Assembly: GCA_026692825.1 (NCBI GenBank)
Contig: JAPLOC010000224.1
Location: 1-5,928 of the forward strand
Origin: Planctomycetota bacterium
GTDB taxonomy: Bacteria; Planctomycetota; Planctomycetia; Planctomycetales; Planctomycetaceae
Direction of reading: 5' to 3'
Length of the DNA: 5,928 nucleotides
In this document: one piece after another, positions 1 through 5,455 of the stretch
Position numbering within the stretch: position 1 is the stretch's first letter
How the letters are laid out: each line of letters begins with the position of its first letter
Program-made: the position numbers and the translations under genes
Notes under the pieces: model-generated
The model's input: only the letters and a program-made list of their open reading frames with translations
The model's database searches: none
Told to the model about the DNA's origin: nothing

Positions 1-23
1 GAACGCCGTCCGCCAAGTGTCGC
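1..23. repeat. Direct repeat copy 1 (23 bp, touches the window edge)
   Basis: The 23 bases starting GAACGCCGTCCGCCA recur at 189-211. The first 15 bases are identical, two bases differ (AG here, CA there), and the last six (TGTCGC) are identical, giving 21 of 23 matches. The copy begins at the first base of the window, so the repeat may extend further left. The copies are 188 bp apart, which is not a multiple of three. Flanking sequence to the right does not match, so this is a short repeated module rather than an extended duplication. Confidence 0.7.
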
Positions 24-188
24 GACGACGCTCCTGCGGTGTCGCGCCCGACGGCGCAGCCGGCGGCCAGGTCGGTAAGGGTGACACGTTGTATGACTTC
101 AGCGTCATGTGAGCAGTCGTTTCCGATGCGCCGTTTCAATCTGTCTCCACTGAACTCTGCCGAAGATGTCCAGACCGCGGCGTCGTAG

Positions 189-211
189 GAACGCCGTCCG
201 CCACATGTCGC
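189..211. repeat. Direct repeat copy 2 (23 bp)
   Basis: Second copy of the module at 1-23, with two mismatches. On the minus strand both copies can be read as W-R-T-A-F, but in different frames relative to one another. A duplicated protein-coding segment is therefore not the simplest explanation. It could be a dispersed intergenic repeat or part of a decayed element. The window shows only two copies. Confidence 0.7.
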
Positions 212-301
212 TCCATCGGGCGTCGTCAAACGATATACTCGGCTTCTTGATGCGTTGAGTAACACAGCCGCACCTCCTCGATTCCACGAAAGGGATCCGT
301 C

Positions 302-1279
302 TTGACCACACAGCGAAAACTCGGAGACAGCGGTATGACGACACCCCCATTGATCCTGGGGGGGAATGTCTTCGGGTGGTCTGCCGACCGTGCCGCTTCG
401 TTCGGGGTATTGGATGCGTTCGTCGCTGGCGGCGGACGGATGATCGATACCGCCGACGTCTATTCGGCCTGGGTGCCGGGCAACGTCGGGGGCGAGTCGG
501 AGACCATCATTGGCGAGTGGCTCGTGAACCGCGGACGACGCGACGACGTGTTGATCGCCACAAAGGTTGGCATGAAGCCGGACGGTCCCGGGGCACTCTC
601 GGCCGATCGGATTGCCACCTGCGTCGAGGCCTCTCTGAAGCGGCTACGGACCGACTACATCGATCTCTATTATGCGCATCGTGACGATGCGGAAACGCCT
701 CTTGAGGTCACGTTGGGAGCGTTTGACCGGTTGGTCCGCGCGGGCAAGGTGCGGGCCATCGGTGCGTCCAATTACGACGCCGCGCGTCTGGCGCGGGCGG
801 AGGAGGTCAGCTCGGAACAGGGACTGGCCCGGTATACGGTTTTGCAGCCCCACTACAATCTGCTGGTTCGGGAACTATTCGAAGGGTCAGTTCAAGAATT
901 GTGTCTGGCTCAGGGAATCGCGGTGGTTCCGTATTTCCCGCTCGCTTCCGGATTTCTGACGGGGAAATACCGCAAACCCGCCGATCTGGAAGGCAGAGCC
1001 CGCCGAGTGGCGGCTGAAAAATATCTGAACGAATTTGGCCTGCGGGTTCTGGCGGTTCTCGACAAAATCGCCATCGAGTCCAACGCCGCGCCAGCCCAGA
1101 TCGCGCTCGCCTGGCTGTCTGCCCAGCCAGCAGTGACGGCACCAATCGCCAGTGCCACCAGCGTGGCTCAAATCGAGGAACTGCTCGCTGCCATGCGGTT
1201 GAAACTCACAGCCGAGCAACTTGCCACTTTGAATGCTGTGAGTGCGAAAACCCCAGGCGTGCCACCACGCAATGGTTGA
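302..1279 (+). CDS. Aldo/keto reductase
   Basis: Predicted cytoplasmic NAD(P)H-dependent oxidoreductase of 325 residues that interconverts carbonyls and alcohols in a TIM barrel; its substrate cannot be read from sequence. The catalytic tetrad is complete: Asp49 (in MIDTAD), Tyr54, Lys88 (in IATKVG) and His126 (in LYYAHRDD). Other family landmarks are IGASNY (about 153-158), the LQPHYNLL strand, PYFPLASGFLTGKYR, and a C-terminal cofactor-binding stretch PIASATSVAQIEELL. The length is normal for the family, resembling the AKR11/12-like bacterial groups. I chose the TTG at 302 because the first residues (QRKLGDSGMTTPPLILGGNVFG) match the conserved family N-terminus. Starting at the ATG at 335 would delete that strand. 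An AGGGA at 291-295 sits 6 nt upstream as ribosome binding site. It appears to be a stand-alone gene, with 227 nt to the next gene. No signal peptide is present. The family is certain; the role is unknown. Confidence 0.95.
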   Translation: MTTQRKLGDSGMTTPPLILGGNVFGWSADRAASFGVLDAFVAGGGRMIDTADVYSAWVPGNVGGESETIIGEWLVNRGRRDDVLIATKVGMKPDGPGALSADRIATCVEASLKRLRTDYIDLYYAHRDDAETPLEVTLGAFDRLVRAGKVRAIGASNYDAARLARAEEVSSEQGLARYTVLQPHYNLLVRELFEGSVQELCLAQGIAVVPYFPLASGFLTGKYRKPADLEGRARRVAAEKYLNEFGLRVLAVLDKIAIESNAAPAQIALAWLSAQPAVTAPIASATSVAQIEELLAAMRLKLTAEQLATLNAVSAKTPGVPPRNG

Positions 1280-1350
1280 GAGGCACCTGGCGAACCGAAC
1301 AATTTCAGCGTCCCACTCGCGTCGGGCAAGCGCGTGAGGCTTCCGGTCTA

Positions 1351-1368
1351 ACGAGAGTGGCCTCTCGT
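1351..1368 (+). terminator. Small hairpin downstream of the aldo/keto reductase
   Basis: ACGAGAG (1351-1357) and CTCTCGT (1362-1368) form a perfect 7-bp stem with a TGGC loop, 71 nt after the reductase stop codon. The bases that follow (CTCTGGG) do not form a T-tract. It is at best a weak or Rho-assisted terminator, or a 3'-end stabilising hairpin. Confidence 0.35.
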
Positions 1369-1391
1369 CTCTGGGCCAAGCGGATTGTCGG

Positions 1392-1419
1392 TTGACTCTG
1401 GACGGTTTCGAGATAGAAT
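1392..1419 (+). promoter_or_regulatory. Predicted sigma70-type promoter for the DUF1559 gene
   Basis: TTGACT at 1392-1397 (5 of 6 to the -35 consensus) and TAGAAT at 1414-1419 (5 of 6 to the -10 consensus) are separated by 16 nt. This is the best promoter match I found in the window. Transcription would start near 1426, leaving a leader of about 80 nt before the ATG at 1507. The call rests on consensus matching only; planctomycete promoters are not well enough known for certainty. Confidence 0.5.
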
Positions 1420-1432
1420 CTGACTTGTTATT

Positions 1433-1451
1433 GAGACTGAATCTCAGTCTC
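1433..1451 (+). promoter_or_regulatory. Perfect 8-bp stem-loop in the DUF1559 leader
   Basis: GAGACTGA (1433-1440) and TCAGTCTC (1444-1451) are perfect complements around an ATC loop. The predicted transcription start lies about 7 nt upstream, so the hairpin would be at the extreme 5' end of the mRNA. Such a stem can protect a transcript from 5'-end decay. As DNA it is also a palindrome that a dimeric regulator could bind. There is no T-tract after it, so a terminator is less likely. Which role applies is not shown. Confidence 0.5.
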
Positions 1452-1506
1452 TGCATTTTCTGCCGCCAATTGTCGGCAACGATTCTGGATTGACTCCGAG
1501 GATTCC

Positions 1507-2529
1507 ATGCTTCCCACACGTCCCTCTCTCCGTCCCCGCCGACCTGGATTCACCCTGATTGAGCTGCTGGTCGTCATTGCCATCATTGGGATTCTGGTCG
1601 CTTTGTTGCTCCCCGCGGTCCAGCAGGCACGGGAGGCGGCTCGCAGGACGCAATGTAAGAACAACCTCAAGCAGATCGGGCTCGCGTTGCATAACTACCA
1701 CGACGCCTTCGGCACTTTTCCTCCCAGTTTTTGCCTGGGCAACGGAGACGGTGGCCGCTGGTCGGCCCAAGCCCGGTTACTGCCCTACCTCGAACAGGCA
1801 AATCTCCTGTTCAAAATCGATCTCAACCATTCTTACAGCAGTCCGCAGAATGCCGCCGCCGGTGTCAATGAACAGAAGGTCTCGATCTATCTGTGCCCCA
1901 GCGAAATCAACGCCCGCATGCGGGTTGGCCCCCCCAACCACTTTCCGCTCAATTATGCCTGGAATGGCGGGGACTGGAAAGTCTTCACTCACGCCCCGAA
2001 TCTCGTCGACGGGGGGCAGATCGGCAACGGGGCGTTTGCCCCCAACAGCCGGCTGACGATGTCGGACTTCCGCGACGGAGTCACCAACACACTCGCCTTC
2101 GCCGAGATTCGCGCGTACCAGGGGAACGTCGGCAATGGCCTCGAAGGAACCGATGTGATTCCCAGTTCACTGGCAGCCTTTTCCGCTGGCAGGTTTTCAG
2201 TCAATGGACATACGGAATGGGTCGACGGAAAGGTCCACGAGACTGGGTTTACCACGACGTTTGGGCCGAACGCGGAACCGGAAATCAACGGGGTGGGGGC
2301 TCCAACTCCGGGACCTAACACGGGCAATTTCGTTTCCTGCCGGGAAGGGGGGGCGGCCTGCGCCGGTCTTCCCGTCTATGCCGCCGTCACCTCCCGTAGC
2401 TATCACACCGGGCTGGTCAACGTATTGATGGTCGACGGTTCGTGCCGATCGGTGTCGGAAAATATTGATCTACGCACTTGGCGCGGGCTGGGAACGCGTT
2501 CTGGCCGGGAAGTTCTGGGCGAATTCTAA
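1507..2529 (+). CDS. DUF1559 domain protein with prepilin-type N-terminal methylation motif
   Basis: Pseudopilin-like protein of 340 residues, of the large planctomycete family DUF1559 (SBP_bac_10-type annotation). A short basic leader (residues 1-14, RPRRPG) precedes F-T-L-I-E. Prepilin peptidase should cut between Gly14 and Phe15, with Glu19 as the conserved +5 residue. The hydrophobic helix LLVVIAIIGILVALLLPAV follows and passes into a helix containing REAARRTQCKNNLKQIGLALHNYHD. The large C-terminal part is extracytoplasmic. It carries the H-X9-DG motif (His300, Asp310-Gly311) and the closing TWRGLGTRSGREVLGEF. The family is thought to be assembled or displayed through type II secretion or pilus-like machinery, but no specific function is established. 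A GAGGA at 1498-1502 sits 4 nt before the ATG. The gene stands alone behind its own promoter, with no pilus assembly genes nearby. That is usual, since genomes of this phylum carry many scattered copies. Confidence 0.97.
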   Translation: MLPTRPSLRPRRPGFTLIELLVVIAIIGILVALLLPAVQQAREAARRTQCKNNLKQIGLALHNYHDAFGTFPPSFCLGNGDGGRWSAQARLLPYLEQANLLFKIDLNHSYSSPQNAAAGVNEQKVSIYLCPSEINARMRVGPPNHFPLNYAWNGGDWKVFTHAPNLVDGGQIGNGAFAPNSRLTMSDFRDGVTNTLAFAEIRAYQGNVGNGLEGTDVIPSSLAAFSAGRFSVNGHTEWVDGKVHETGFTTTFGPNAEPEINGVGAPTPGPNTGNFVSCREGGAACAGLPVYAAVTSRSYHTGLVNVLMVDGSCRSVSENIDLRTWRGLGTRSGREVLGEF

Positions 2530-2541
2530 GTTCTGCCCAGA
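2514..2541 (+). other. Hairpin spanning the DUF1559 stop codon
   Basis: TCTGGGC (2514-2520) and GCCCAGA (2535-2541) form a 7-bp stem with a 14-nt loop that contains the TAA stop codon at 2527-2529. Only TTGG follows, not a T-tract. The stem could take part in 3'-end formation or be chance in GC-rich DNA. Confidence 0.3.
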
Positions 2542-2615
2542 TTGGAACGCGAAGCTTGCCACAGAACCCCGTTCGACAGGCCTCGCGCCGGTCGTTCGGG
2601 GAGGCGCTGAACTCA

Positions 2616-2646
2616 TCGCCGCTGGTTGAGGCCCAATCAGCGGCGA
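2616..2646 (+). terminator. 13-bp stem-loop downstream of the DUF1559 gene
   Basis: The arms 2616-2628 and 2634-2646 pair over 13 positions around the 5-nt loop AGGCC, with a single G-U pair (2625 with 2637). The core is CGCCGCTG/CAGCGGCG. This is one of the most stable-looking hairpins in the window, 86 nt past the DUF1559 stop. It has no T-tract on either strand, so it may be a Rho-assisted or 3'-end protecting structure. The arms would also fold in a minus-strand transcript. Confidence 0.45.
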
Positions 2647-2671
2647 ATCTCGACCAGCGGGTTGTCGCAGG

Positions 2672-2743
2672 CAAAGAAAAAATGCAGCCGGGAGACGCCT
2701 CGTTGGTGGGGCAGGGACCAACGTGCATCGATCAACCGGCTGC
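2672..2743 (-). terminator. Branched intrinsic terminator, minus strand
   Basis: Read on the minus strand, GCAGCCGG (2743-2736) pairs perfectly with CCGGCTGC (2691-2684). This is followed at once by ATTTTTTCTTT (2683-2673), the layout of a Rho-independent terminator. The loop contains a second perfect 7-bp hairpin: CGTTGGT (2723-2717) with ACCAACG (2707-2701) around 9 nt, giving a nested stem. The structure lies 224 nt beyond the stop codon of the minus-strand hydrolase. It either backs up a nearer weak terminator or ends a separate minus-strand RNA. On the + strand no T-tract follows. Confidence 0.65.
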
Positions 2744-2906
2744 GGAGGTAATCTTAACACGGCCGAAACCGAAAGCAAGATCATGCCACAACTTTTTTGG
2801 AAAAATTTTGGAAATTCCAGGTTTTGTTCGTCCGGTTCGTTCCGGAGTTCCGTTACGAGATTGCGGAAGTCCCTGGTGAGACGTTGCTGTCCGGCCGGGC
2901 CTGAGG

Positions 2907-2950
2907 GCAAAGAAGACGCCACAACACTCATGCTGTTAAGGAGTTGTGGC
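2907..2950 (-). terminator. First hairpin after the hydrolase operon, minus strand
   Basis: On the minus strand GCCACAAC (2950-2943) pairs perfectly with GTTGTGGC (2925-2918) around a 17-nt loop, starting 17 nt after the hydrolase stop. It is followed by GTCTTCTTTG, which is only moderately T-rich. It is probably a leaky terminator or a 3'-end hairpin for the two-gene operon. Confidence 0.45.
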
Positions 2951-2967
2951 CGGAGTCCAGGCCCTCT

Positions 2968-4227
2968 TCACGGTGCCGGTTCGACCACGACCTCAGAACT
3001 GAACATCAACCTCGGATCCCCCCGCCCCCCGAGGGTTTTCACCAGTGTCGCAATTGTCCGGGGTGGTTTCCCGGCGAACAAAACCCGTTCGCCGAATCGA
3101 ATGGTGATTTCGCCGTCGAGGTCGACGAGGCGGTCGTCGAGACGCACCAGCAGTTTCGGGATCTTCTCGACCGTGTCGATTTCAATCGTCTGCCCGTTTC
3201 GCCGCACGATTACCAGCGAATCTCCCACCGCTTCACCCGCTGGAACAGCGAGCCAATACGAACGTTCGTGCGGTGCCCCGGTCTGTTTCCAGACGACCCG
3301 GTCTGGGACCGGATTTCGGGTGAACTTGGCCATCCAGGGAAGTGCGACCGCGTCCTCCAGGTTCATCCAGTGCGGCTTCCCCTCGTGGATCTTCACAAAA
3401 TTCTGATACCCGTCGGGATCGTCTTTGTGCAGCTTTTCGAGAATGTCGCCGTACTGTCGGCCCACTTGATTGCGATTGTAGGCGGAGTCGTTCCCTCCCA
3501 CTTGCAAGGCGAATGGCACGTTTCGCAGTGAGAGCATCGAAACCCCGTTCGGATGCCCGGCCATCATCGCTGCGGCTGCCCAAGAGTCGGCCATACGGGG
3601 GCCGATCTGGTACACGCCATCCCCACCGGCCGAATAGCCAAGGACATAAACCCGATCCGGATTGACCTCTTCCAGAACGATCAGGTCTTCAATCAGTCGA
3701 CCGAACATGCGGTCGATATGGGCTTCGTGCCAGAGATTCCAGGTGTTGGTCGGCGCCCGTGGGGCCAGGTAAATCCCCTCGTCGACTTTGTAGAGTCGTT
3801 TCTGATTCTCCCATTGCTGATCGTTCACCCGCTTGGGAGCGCCGCCCCCCCCGTGGAGCGAAATCCAGAGACTGCGACCCGCTTTGGGTCGTTCACCAAA
3901 CTTGGTGTAGAAGAAGGGCATTTCTAAATCCCCTTCTTTGAGGACGCGGGCTTCGATCTCGGCCGCACGATCCTTTCGGATCTTGGCCGCGTGCGCCCGC
4001 CAGATCAAATCGCGGGCGGTCTCTGCATCCGCCTTTGTCAGTCCGACGTTGGCGAAATCGAGTTTGGCGACTTCCGTCAATTCGGGTGAGCCCGCCGCCA
4101 GATGGGAACCGAGCTGTTCAATAGCCAACCGCGAGTCGGCGGCTTCAATCGGTGCCGCAGGACCCTGGACCACGGGAACAAGAATCAGCCCCAAAGCCGC
4201 CAACAGAACGCCAACGAGTGATCGCAC
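2968..4227 (-). CDS. Exported alpha/beta-hydrolase (esterase/peptidase-like)
   Basis: Predicted serine hydrolase of 419 residues acting outside the cytoplasm; substrate unknown. Residues 1-30 form a Sec signal (R2, then LVGVLLAALGLILVPVV, then small residues near PIEAAD). A helical segment (about 35-100) precedes the alpha/beta-hydrolase domain (about 105-305). That domain has an HGGGG oxyanion loop (125-129), the nucleophile elbow GYSAG with Ser199, a probable acid Asp247 (in GGND) and a probable His286 (in GKPHWMN; His281 is the alternative). The layout resembles polyhydroxybutyrate-depolymerase/dienelactone-hydrolase-like proteins. Residues about 305-419 form a beta-rich extra domain. I chose GTG 4227-4225. 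Starting at ATG 4374 would overlap the upstream gene by 86 nt and bury the signal peptide behind 49 unlikely residues, and no in-frame ATG or TTG lies in between. No strong ribosome binding site is seen, so translation may depend on coupling to the upstream gene, 61 nt away. The fold is clear; the start is less so. Confidence 0.88.
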   Translation of the reverse strand: MRSLVGVLLAALGLILVPVVQGPAAPIEAADSRLAIEQLGSHLAAGSPELTEVAKLDFANVGLTKADAETARDLIWRAHAAKIRKDRAAEIEARVLKEGDLEMPFFYTKFGERPKAGRSLWISLHGGGGAPKRVNDQQWENQKRLYKVDEGIYLAPRAPTNTWNLWHEAHIDRMFGRLIEDLIVLEEVNPDRVYVLGYSAGGDGVYQIGPRMADSWAAAAMMAGHPNGVSMLSLRNVPFALQVGGNDSAYNRNQVGRQYGDILEKLHKDDPDGYQNFVKIHEGKPHWMNLEDAVALPWMAKFTRNPVPDRVVWKQTGAPHERSYWLAVPAGEAVGDSLVIVRRNGQTIEIDTVEKIPKLLVRLDDRLVDLDGEITIRFGERVLFAGKPPRTIATLVKTLGGRGDPRLMFSSEVVVEPAP

Positions 4228-4288
4228 AATTCGAGTTCCAAACGCGTGTTCATTTTCCAGACCGCAGAACCAGGCGAGTTGTGCCTGA

Positions 4289-5455
4289 CTACGGCAATGT
4301 GATCTCGACGACTTGTTCCTTGTCATCGGTCGACACGGTGATTTTCCGCGACATGTCGCCAATCGTGAATTCATATTCCTGTCCGGGAATCAGATCGAAC
4401 CCCAGGATGTCGTTCGTGTCGGCGGTTTCCCCTCGTGACTTACCAGCGAATTTCCGCTGGGGATCGGCCGTGGAGACGATTTTGATAGCCGTCTCAACCC
4501 GCTGTTTGCTGGAGTCGAACACACGGACCAGGACGCGGGTTGTTTTCGACTCCGTGGGCTGGCCGGCGTAGCGGTCGGTGACGTTCTCTGCCGAGACCGA
4601 TTTATTCCGCATGGCCCAGACGAGCGGAAAATGCTGCTTGGTCTTCGCGAAACTCGACGCGTAAATCGCGTGTTCCAGCGTATCTTTTTTGGCTTGGGCG
4701 GCGTCCCCCACAAACCAGCCGCGGTCCAACCCCTGCTTGTCGGGCTCGCAGGCTCCGGTGAAATGCCAGTCTCCATCCCAGATTTCGACCCACGTGTGGT
4801 TCCCCCGCTTGTTCGCCCACAGAGGTGTCCCCACCAGACGGGCGGGAATGCACACCGACCGGCAGGCGTCACTCAACACAATCGACAGTCCGGTGCAGGA
4901 AGCGAGTCCCTGGGAGATCGATTCTTTCGGACTCTGATTCGGGGCCGCCCGCTTGGTTGAGTATTTCAGGTTCAGTTTGGGAAAGATCTCAACATTCAGT
5001 TTGTGTGCCGCCTCGGAGGGGGTGCGGCACTCCTTCACGATCGGCAGACACAGGTCGAACATCTCCTGCCGCCACGGTTCCCGAGTTTCATCGAGATTAA
5101 CGTAGGCCAGCACATCGTTCAAGAAAATCGCTTCGGGAACATCCCGACCCCAGGGAAGCTCCCGACGCGCCCGCCAGGCCAACGCGGAGTTCGTCAATAA
5201 AAAGTCGGCCGACAACGTGCGTAAATCCCGGTCGGGCATGTTCACAACCAGAAATTCCATCCCCTTGCGCTCTTCAGCCGGGGCATCGGCCAGTGCCCGT
5301 TCGATTTCCTTCCGGTTGTCGCCCGCTTTCTCGAGTGCCGCTTCGATTTCCTTTTGAGAGTCGTCGCCGCTAACGAGCGCGGGAGTCAGCCAACCCAACG
5401 CCAGGCCAGTCAACAGAATCGAGAGTAGTCGAAATCGGAAAACGAAACGGAGCAT
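4289..5455 (-). CDS. Exported transglutaminase-like superfamily protein
   Basis: Protein of 388 residues with a papain-like transglutaminase core. Such domains in bacteria usually cleave or transfer amide bonds and are often proteases, not cross-linkers. Residues 1-29 are a signal peptide (RFVFRFR, then LLSILLTGLALGWL, cut near ALVSG). A charged helical region (about 33-130) follows. The core (about 140-260) has Cys187 in GLASCTGLS, His220 in GNHTWVEIWDGDWHF and an acidic group GACEPD. Glu237 sits where many relatives have the triad Asp; Asp239 is the alternative. LDRGWFVGDAAQA follows. Residues about 305-388 form a beta-sandwich-like tail. ATG 5455 is chosen over the in-frame TTG 5488: it has GGAGG (5468-5464) 8 nt upstream and gives a clean signal peptide. 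It is the first gene of an apparent two-gene operon with the hydrolase. I recall similar proteins from planctomycetes and other PVC or Bacteroidetes bacteria. The biological substrate is unknown. Confidence 0.92.
   Translation of the reverse strand: MLRFVFRFRLLSILLTGLALGWLTPALVSGDDSQKEIEAALEKAGDNRKEIERALADAPAEERKGMEFLVVNMPDRDLRTLSADFLLTNSALAWRARRELPWGRDVPEAIFLNDVLAYVNLDETREPWRQEMFDLCLPIVKECRTPSEAAHKLNVEIFPKLNLKYSTKRAAPNQSPKESISQGLASCTGLSIVLSDACRSVCIPARLVGTPLWANKRGNHTWVEIWDGDWHFTGACEPDKQGLDRGWFVGDAAQAKKDTLEHAIYASSFAKTKQHFPLVWAMRNKSVSAENVTDRYAGQPTESKTTRVLVRVFDSSKQRVETAIKIVSTADPQRKFAGKSRGETADTNDILGFDLIPGQEYEFTIGDMSRKITVSTDDKEQVVEITLP

Larger units (their letters stand above)
1..301. other. Left-edge region without a confident gene
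   Basis: I find no gene here that I can defend. Several short frames are open but none resembles a known family. On the + strand, a frame open from the left edge stops at TGA 110-112 (36 codons) and another stops at TAG 186-188. On the minus strand, an 81-codon frame stops at TGA 105-107. Its stop overlaps, as ATGA, an ATG at 108-106 that opens a frame running off the left edge. These frames overlap one another, share no conserved motif and cannot all be real. The region contains the two copies of a 23-bp direct repeat. A TATACT hexamer at 234-239 could be a -10 element for the aldo/keto reductase, but no matching -35 is visible. The piece may be the decayed tail of an upstream gene or repeat-rich intergenic DNA. 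Confidence 0.5.
2530..2967. other. Convergent intergenic region of 438 nt, hairpin-rich
   Basis: This stretch lies between the 3' ends of two converging genes. I see no gene in it: the open frames give low-complexity, shadow-like peptides with no family signature. It holds three strong inverted repeats (2616-2646, 2684-2743, 2918-2950). It also has an A+T-rich patch at about 2790-2830 containing T6, A5T4 and the palindrome GGAAATTCC, unlike the GC-rich surroundings. The octamer GCCACAAC occurs at 2785-2792 and 2918-2925, and its complement at 2943-2950. The last copy could therefore pair with either of the other two. GGCAAAGAA also occurs twice (2670-2678 and 2906-2914), each time just beyond the minus-strand 3' side of a hairpin. 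The region may contain a small RNA. Confidence 0.5.

Noticed and set aside
1..211. CRISPR array
   Set aside because: Only two imperfect repeat copies are seen, with a 165-bp gap instead of 30-40-bp spacers, and no cas genes are visible.
105..350. 81-codon minus-strand frame upstream of and overlapping the aldo/keto reductase start
   Set aside because: It has no recognisable motif, overlaps the certain reductase gene by 49 nt and lacks a clear ribosome binding site. It is kept only as a remark in the left-edge entry.
887..1519. 210-codon minus-strand frame across the reductase 3' half and the intergenic DNA
   Set aside because: It lies antisense to a well-supported aldo/keto reductase and reads as an arginine- and tryptophan-rich shadow peptide with no family resemblance.
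1507..1620. Functional major pilin or type II secretion operon
   Set aside because: The N-terminal motif is prepilin-like, but the rest is the DUF1559 domain and no assembly, ATPase or secretin genes are adjacent.
2723..3406. 227-codon + strand frame over the intergenic region and hydrolase 3' end
   Set aside because: More than half is antisense to the hydrolase, and the peptide is Ser/Arg/Thr-rich with no domain. The frame is open because of the high-GC shadow effect.
2944..3531. 195-codon + strand frame
   Set aside because: It lies antisense to the hydrolase and has no motif, so it is treated as a shadow.
4228..4374. Upstream extension of the hydrolase to the ATG at 4374
   Set aside because: It would overlap the transglutaminase coding region by 86 nt and place 49 residues before a clear signal peptide.
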